NCBI GenBank assembly: GCA_027924585.1
Contig: BSBM01000151.1
Coordinates: forward strand, 11,069,501 to 11,133,500
Source of the DNA: Larix kaempferi
Lineage: Eukaryota > Streptophyta > Pinopsida > Pinales > Pinaceae
DNA length: 64,000 nucleotides
Reading direction: 5' to 3'
Below, piece after piece: positions 58,139 to 64,000 of this stretch (positions within the stretch are counted from its first letter, which is position 1; each line of letters starts with the position of its first letter). The position numbers and the translations under genes were made by a program. Below the pieces are notes generated by a model, which was not told where the DNA came from, did no database searches, and saw nothing but the letters and a program-made list of their open reading frames with translations.

Positions 58139-59703
58139 TGGATTAATTCACATTATCTGCAAACATCTTTGAACCTTTAATGGAAATTGTACATCACCAT
58201 TAATGCTTAGTGCATGAGATAATTTCATCCATTTTCCTAATATAATGGAAGATATAAGGCTCATGTAATAAATATTGTATCTGAATGCTTCAATGAAGGA
58301 CAATATCCAATACAAAAACAAGATCCCAAGTGAGGAAATATCCAGATCCCAAAGGATGCCATACATTGTATTTTAAGGAATCAACTTAAATAGATCGAAT
58401 GCAAAGTAGAGAAAGTTGAGCAATTCAAGACTAAAATGAAGGAATAAGTTCTACCTCCATTACAAGGTCGAGCAGGCTTCAAATAATGAGGCTTTTGAGT
58501 TTTTCTCCAATGGCTAAAACTTTGCTTAACCTTGGAGATTATGTATCTCATAATAGAGGAGATCCAATGTTGGTTGTTAATGTGTCAAGGGAAGTGGAAA
58601 GCAAAGAAATGGAAGCTAAAAGACTTCCTATTTGAAGAAGCTTGTTACCCAATTTAAGAAAGCATAACTTTACCACAGGGGCTTCACTAGAAGGAAATAT
58701 AATATCACGTTCATTCATATTGCGGTATTAAATATTCATGAAAACTTAAAAATTATATTGCTTATATATTAAGGGGCAAATGATTTTTTTATTTAATGTA
58801 ACAATAGAAAAATACTTTGGGGTCTTTTTTATATGGGAGGGCTGACAAATATCCACCAAATGGAGATGGCGGGATCACGGATGGATGAGAAATTGAGTTG
58901 AGGCAAGGCTCAGGCTTACCAGTACGCAGGGAAATCACGTCATGAGGCATGCATGAGGCCAGGGGTTTCGTGGTGAATTGGGTTTCCAATCGATCATAGT
59001 CGAGAGATAGTGGTCATTGACAGCCAATTGTTACCAATAGCACTCAGCTAGTTGTTACCAATAGCCTTGGGAGGCTCTAAGCCTCCAAGGCCTGTTATAG
59101 GCCCTCGATAGGCCTTGAGGGCTTGAATACCTAACCACTCATGCCTATTACAGGCCTTGGCAGGTTTAGTCAGCCTCCTAGACCTTGTTACAGACCCTGG
59201 GGGCTGGGATACCTAGCTCACAACAGGCTTAGTCAGCGATTGGGGAACTGCAACATGCAATCTAAATGTTGTACTATGTGCATTGGCTCTAGTGACATAC
59301 AAGAAGTGATCTCCTATCTCTTCATTAGACCATTAGATGTTGCAAATCATAATGATATGTGGTTGAGTAATTGCATTATGGGTGAAGTAATGTGCATCCA
59401 CAATATACATCGAAAGAAGCAAGGTGCATTGTAGAATGTATGTGGGGTCATAAGAGGGGTATCATATCAATATACTAGGTAGAAATATAAAGGGGTATAC
59501 AAAATGTTAATGAAAAAATTGGTACATACAATATCTAGTGAAAAAAGGGTTTTTTTTAAATTGAGAAGGCATATTGGGAGGGGGTTAAAAAAACGATTTT
59601 GGAAGGTATTTTCCAATATTTAGTGAAATTAGGGGTATTGTTTCATATGCCAAGAACGAACATGCTATGATAGCGGTTTATTGAGTGAAGCCCCCGTGAA
59701 CTT
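58139..59703. other. Intergenic DNA
   Basis: No gene was recognised. At 59020-59230 short words such as GTTACCAATAGC, AGGCCTTG and CTTAGTCAGC recur irregularly. Confidence 0.5.
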
Positions 59704-59835
59704 TACCCTGTTCCTAGGGGAAGAAATAATATAGTTGATTGTCTATCTAATGAGTTCCTAGCTTTGAATAAGGTAAGACTAAGGGAATGGAATGCCAAGT
59801 GCAAGACTATTCGGTTATATCTAAATTTTATGATC
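59704..59835 (+). pseudogene. Possible LINE RNase H end fragment
   Basis: One frame reads PVPRGRNNIVDCLSNEF then LREWNAKCKT before a stop near 59834. The VPR..N..VD.LSN pattern is that of RNase H domains near the end of plant LINE proteins. The piece is short, with no RT nearby. Confidence 0.35.
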
Positions 59836-61140
59836 TAGATCCACATTGTGGGCATCTTTGTCAGGAAAAGCATGATTAAGTGGGCTCGTTTTAGTGGACT
59901 TATAAATATTGTATTTTGGTTTCTCTCTAGAAATAAAAATACGTTTTTTTTTCGAGGAAAAAAAACACGATTAAGTGATTCTAAAAATAATTAGAGGGAG
60001 TAAAGACATATCTTATAACCATATGAGCGAGAATAAAGAATGAATACTAAGGGGAAGTGACAATCACCTCATAGAAGATGAGGCCAATTATACCCTATTA
60101 GGAAAACTAAAAGGAAATTGTAAGCAAGAAAGCTATCCTACAAATCCATATCTAAACATCAGTCAGGCATCAGTTGAACTCATGAATCCCATTGAGATTA
60201 ATAAAAGTAAGTATTATGGAGTGTCTTTAGCTCTTCAATCAGAGTTGGAAAACGGAAGACTCATTATCTCATAGAGCTATAAAGGATGTGAGTAGAGATG
60301 AGATTTGGGAACTTGCTAGGAGTAGGAATCAAGATAATATGTATTGTGGTTACAATGCTAAGTATATAAAGGAGCCTGCTTTAGATAAAGGATAATATTA
60401 GAGGTCAAGATAGCTGATAGAGGCCCCTGAATGATATTTTCCTTTGGGTATCAGTGCTACATTGAAGAGGTATATACTAGCCCTGCCCATTTTTTTGGGT
60501 ATCAGTGCTACATTGAAGAGGTATCTACCAGCCCTGCCCATTTTTTTGGGGAAATTTCTAGTGAACGTAGGGGGAGTCCCCCACATCCCGAGGGATGTCC
60601 CATTCCGAATGGGGATTTTCCTCTACAACCCCCAAGTCGCTAGGGGTTAAGTAAATATAAAGGATGCATCCACCAGGGGCAGGGAAGGGTTCCTAGGAAA
60701 CATTGGATGAAAGGAACCTCAACATCCAAAAGAGTAAACCAAATTAAAGATAGAACAAGGTGTGCTGAAAGAATACTTTTTGATGTCTGCGTGGAGTGTA
60801 GATAGACAGAGAATGATGGATTACCAGTGCCTTCATCATCACAATATAATTCTTTCCTTTTGTATTTCTAGTTTGAGTGGTATGTAATAAATTCAGAACC
60901 CTTATTTTATATATATTGTGTTGAATGAGTAAAAGGGTAAGTTGGTTAGATTTGTGATGCAAACACTCTGCTATCAAGTCTTTCGGCCACTAAAAAACAT
61001 ATTAACAGTTCTAACAAAGATAAATAAAATCAATGAGAGGCTACAAACAACCAGACAAAAATTATATTCATATTGCATAACTAGATTACATTCTTTAACT
61101 GAAATGACGGACAAGTGAGGCATGAATGCCTCTTATTTAC
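59836..61140. other. Intergenic DNA with a 51-bp duplication
   Basis: Apart from the duplication at 60446-60547, no gene is supported. Frames at 60398-60650 owe their length to that duplication. Confidence 0.5.
60446..60547. repeat. 51-bp tandem duplication
   Basis: Two units starting GGGTATCAGTGCTACATTG (offset 51) differ at two or three bases. As 51 is a multiple of three, the open frames across it show a 17-residue repeat. Confidence 0.92.
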
Positions 61141-61335
61141 CTACAATATCGATCCAGGATCGGAGGCCTTGATACTAACATTTAAACAAACAAAACCTTG
61201 AATATATGCTACAACAAGAACCCCACAGAAAATCTCTCTCAGACTATTTGATGGGAACCAACACCTTCTTCCTTCAACCTCAACCTTTTGACTTGCATCC
61301 CTCTCTAAGAAACCAAGTCTCTCTGCCACCCTCAT
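61141..61335 (-). pseudogene. Possible 3' exon near NLR copy 2, hydrophobic segment
   Basis: A minus-strand frame of 64 codons reads MRVAERLGFLERDASQKVE, then GRRCWFPSNSLREIF, then a hydrophobic stretch GVLVVAYIQGFVCLNVSI. It lies downstream, on the same strand, of the copy-2 LRR exon. It may be a last exon of that gene or unrelated. I do not recognise the family. Confidence 0.3.
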
Positions 61336-61340
61336 GATCG

Positions 61341-62946
61341 CATCGGTTGTCTTATTTTCTAGATCACAATACTTAAACGTGGCCCTTCAATAATATGCAA
61401 GGCTGCCACGTTTCAACACCTGTCAATAGCTTGAAGATGATGCGGTGGCTATCACGTATTGAAGACAATGTAGTGGAGTGGAGGTGAGCGTGGATGCTCC
61501 GCATCAAGTTACATGCTAAATTATGTTACCAACAATTTGATTCATATAATCATATTTTCAATAGAAACAAATTTGATTGATAAGGGGTGTTGAATGGATA
61601 GATGATAAAATCTAGAAGACAGTGAACATCGTATGCTATACATGGTAACATGTAAGGTTGTAACATCACTTGTAAATGTAATTATATTTTATTATTATTA
61701 TTATTATACTTTTATATAATGAGGTACATTGCATAGGCCAAGAAAAAGTAGAGTGGATGGGAGTCAATAAATTTCTCAGCTATCAGAAGACCAAAGAATT
61801 TAGAAACAGATTGTAGAAGCTAGCGAAATCAGGTAGACTCCGAGAGCAATCAGTTTTTTAAATTATCAGTTTTTGTACTAATGAACATTGAAATCATAAA
61901 TAAAACCCTATTTCCTGGTTCCCAAAAAATCAAATGCAAAGGGAAAGGTTAGAGTGATCACCTGGTTAGGAGAGACATAGAAAGGATTTTCATATAATGT
62001 TTGACCAATGAAACTGCTACTAAAACTTTTAATTGGATTAAGGAAAAATCTTGGACCCCTGCAAATAAAAGTCATTTCATTTTATGCATCCAGAATTTAC
62101 ATTTCAACGGCTCGGAAACAGAGACAAAAATTACACTTCAGAAAGCTTTGAGATATTTGATACTCCTCAAGTACTTAAGAATTTAAGAGAATGATATACA
62201 AACAAAAAATAAAAAAATATATTTTCTTGAAGGATAATGAATAACTAAACCAACCTCGATGAGAGCCATTTTTTCCAAACCACCTCAATCAATTTTCTCA
62301 GTTCCCTGGTGTGGTGTTATACAACATAGTTTAAATGTAAAACCAAACAAAATATGCATGAAAGCTAAGATAACAATAAACTATGGTGCAACTAGTTGAA
62401 ATAGTCTTGGCACAAGAATGAAACAGAGTTAATCATAAAACTTAGTTAAGGAGATTTAGAGGAAACCTTTGTCTTCTCACATAAAAGAACAAATCCAAGC
62501 TCCGATAATAGAGAAACATAACAGTAACAAAAAAATCCTTCTTTAAAAATGTCAAAAGAGAGGATAACACAGCTACGTACATACATTGTCCTCCACCAAG
62601 TAGACGATGCACAGGTTTCTCGTGCCTGCAGAGCTGATTTAATGATACTAAAAAAGAAGGTTTCTCGCTGCTTTCGAAAATGCTTGAGGAGATGGATTTT
62701 GGCACACTATTCGCAAGTGTTTCCACAAAATTGTTAAGATGATTTTTGGTTGATATCGTTCAGAAATTATCCCCCATGGTTTCTAAATCACAAAGAAAAA
62801 AGGTAAAAGTATTTTAACTGTAAATGCGCATAAATATTAAAAAGGTAAAGGAAGTCTGGGATATAGAGAAGTAAACAAAAAGGAATAACGGAATAAGTAA
62901 TGGAAACGACATAGTGAACATGGGGATATTTAATCTCAACTCATAC
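61341..62946. other. DNA downstream of NLR copy 2
   Basis: Mostly AT-rich with an (ATT)n run near 61691-61708. A minus-strand frame at 62442-62726 has a hydrophobic half but no recognised domain. Confidence 0.45.
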
Positions 62947-63472
62947 CAATGTTTGCATACTTGGCACCTGGCAGCTCTTCAATCTCAGCACACCCAGAAA
63001 CAATTAGGGATCTAAGCATCCCCAACCACATAAAATGTTCAATGCCTTCCATATCTTCTAAATCACAGCAACCTGTATGCTTTTCAGCTTCACATCGGAT
63101 TTCCAATAACTCCTCTAAAGATACAAATGTTTCAGTTTCCATACTTGGCCGCTCTTCTAACTTAGAGCACGTATGCACTTCTACTTCACACATCCCTCTA
63201 CCGAAAACTCCTCCAAAGATACCAATGTTTCCATATTTGGTATCTCTTCTAACTCAGAGCACCCAGAAACATCTAGGAATCTAAGCTTCGCCAACTGTCG
63301 TATGCTCTGCTGCTTCACACACCCCTTTTCCTACAACCCCTCCAAAGATATCAATGTTTCCATACTTGGTAGCTTCTCTAACTTGGAGAACCTACAAACA
63401 TGTAGGACTCTAAGATTTGTGTCCTACGCCAACCCTCACATGCTCTGCAGTTTCCAACAACTATAGAGGTGC
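62947..63472 (-). pseudogene. NLR-type leucine-rich-repeat exon, copy 2, decayed
   Basis: The exon lies between an acceptor TTTTGCAG (exon start 63472) and a likely donor ATTG|GTATGA (exon end 62947). It encodes NLR-type LRRs: SKLEERPSMETETFVSLEELLEIRC, and MLRSLIVSGCAEIEELPGAKY at the 3' end. Earlier repeats toward 63472 are broken by stops. Repeat starts at 63360, 63231 and 63139 show uneven spacing (129 and 92 bp), so, unlike copy 1, repeat lengths have changed. No TIR or NB-ARC region is in the window, though it could lie to the right of 64000. Confidence 0.82.
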
Positions 63473-63597
63473 CTGCAAAAGCCAAATGTCCAACCATAAG
63501 AAAGATCATGACCTTACTAATTCTTGAGAAACACAAATGTTGTGCGACAGTAATAGATACCAAACATACAAACATTAACACAACAAATTTTATTTAC

Positions 63598-63660
63598 CTG
63601 TGGCTCACCTTCCTTGTGACACAATGTTTTTTAATTCGCTATATACCTCAGGTAGGTTGT
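63598..63660 (-). pseudogene. NLR copy 2, upstream exon end
   Basis: The exon ends EGEPQ at CACAG|GTAAAT (last base 63598), homologous to the exon end at 22943 in copy 1. The intron to 63473 is 125 bp. A stop (TAA) lies eleven codons before the exon end, so the gene is broken here as well. Confidence 0.55.
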
Positions 63661-64000
63661 TTTTCGGCAGCCACTGCAACTTCCCGGCATCGCCCAGCGG
63701 CTAGCCTCTAGCAGTAGCCCCTACAGCTTCTTGGCGTTGCCTAGTGTCCATCCTCTCACATCCTAGTAGAAGGATAATAGTTTAATTCCTCAACACGCAA
63801 GAAAGCACTGTACTGGACCAAAAATTCATGAGCACGACAAACACGTGGCGACAACCATGAGAGAAACATGTGGTGAGCAAATAGTGGTTGGAGGGACGAT
63901 GAATCTTTTCAAAACTGACCTAGGAAAAAACGTCACGTCTATCAAGGTAACTAGAAACAACCACATTAATAATAATGTGTCTGAACATGTCGTTAGGCCC
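63661..64000. other. Window end, nothing recognised
   Basis: A GC-richer stretch at 63670-63740 is followed by featureless sequence. Upstream exons of NLR copy 2 might continue beyond the window. Confidence 0.4.

Noticed and set aside
63173-63466. Plus-strand frame at NLR copy 2
   Set aside because: Antisense shadow of the LRR repeats, as at 14750-15589.
1-64000. CRISPR array, rRNA genes, tRNA genes, telomere repeats
   Set aside because: No regularly spaced identical repeats with unique spacers, no rRNA-like blocks, no complete tRNA cloverleaf. The tRNA-like words are primer sites or a SINE-like promoter.

Overview
The window looks like nuclear DNA of a seed plant with a large, repeat-rich genome. 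A conifer or other gymnosperm is most likely. The clues are nested LTR retrotransposons, long AT-rich stretches without genes, PLS-type PPR remains and TIR-NBS-LRR-like leucine-rich repeat remains. The genus cannot be named from this sequence. No intact host protein gene, rRNA or tRNA was found. Everything recognisable is either a mobile element or a decayed gene fragment.

Layout: (1) 1-12973 is a young Ty3/gypsy chromovirus of Tekay/Del type on the minus strand, with 2719-bp LTRs at 293-3011 and 10255-12973. Positions 1-292 repeat the primer-binding side of its internal region, so the window opens inside a second copy fused head to tail (LTR-internal-LTR-internal). (2) 14920-23220 is an NLR-type LRR pseudogene on the minus strand. 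Its intron holds a complete Ty1/copia element (15640-22887, target duplication GTGAT), and that element holds a solo LTR (19208-20804, target duplication GCTCT). (3) 26402-33824 is a second copia element on the minus strand (target duplication GATCA). Its gag region carries a 949-bp element with 32-bp terminal inverted repeats. (4) 33830-45550 is mostly non-coding. It holds a TOPLESS/LisH-like first-exon fragment (36325-36407), several minisatellite-like duplications and a PPR pseudogene (40915-42395). (5) 45858-52791 is a complete non-autonomous LTR element (target duplication GCCAA) without reverse transcriptase or integrase. It carries a decayed open frame of unknown family that ends in three exact 60-codon repeats. 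A duplicated unit of about 300 bp with a tRNA-like promoter flanks it. (6) 53100-64000 holds an LRR receptor-kinase fragment, a 2880-bp-offset duplication, a possible LINE RNase H scrap, and a second NLR-type LRR pseudogene whose exon/intron plan matches the first.

The elements record a time order: NLR gene decay, copia insertion into its intron, a gypsy-type insertion into the copia with LTR-LTR recombination, and lastly the nearly unchanged Tekay element. The strongest candidates for something undescribed are the non-autonomous LTR element with its own repeat-bearing protein, and the 2.7-kb Tekay leader with a GC-rich minisatellite. All calls were made by eye, without database searches.
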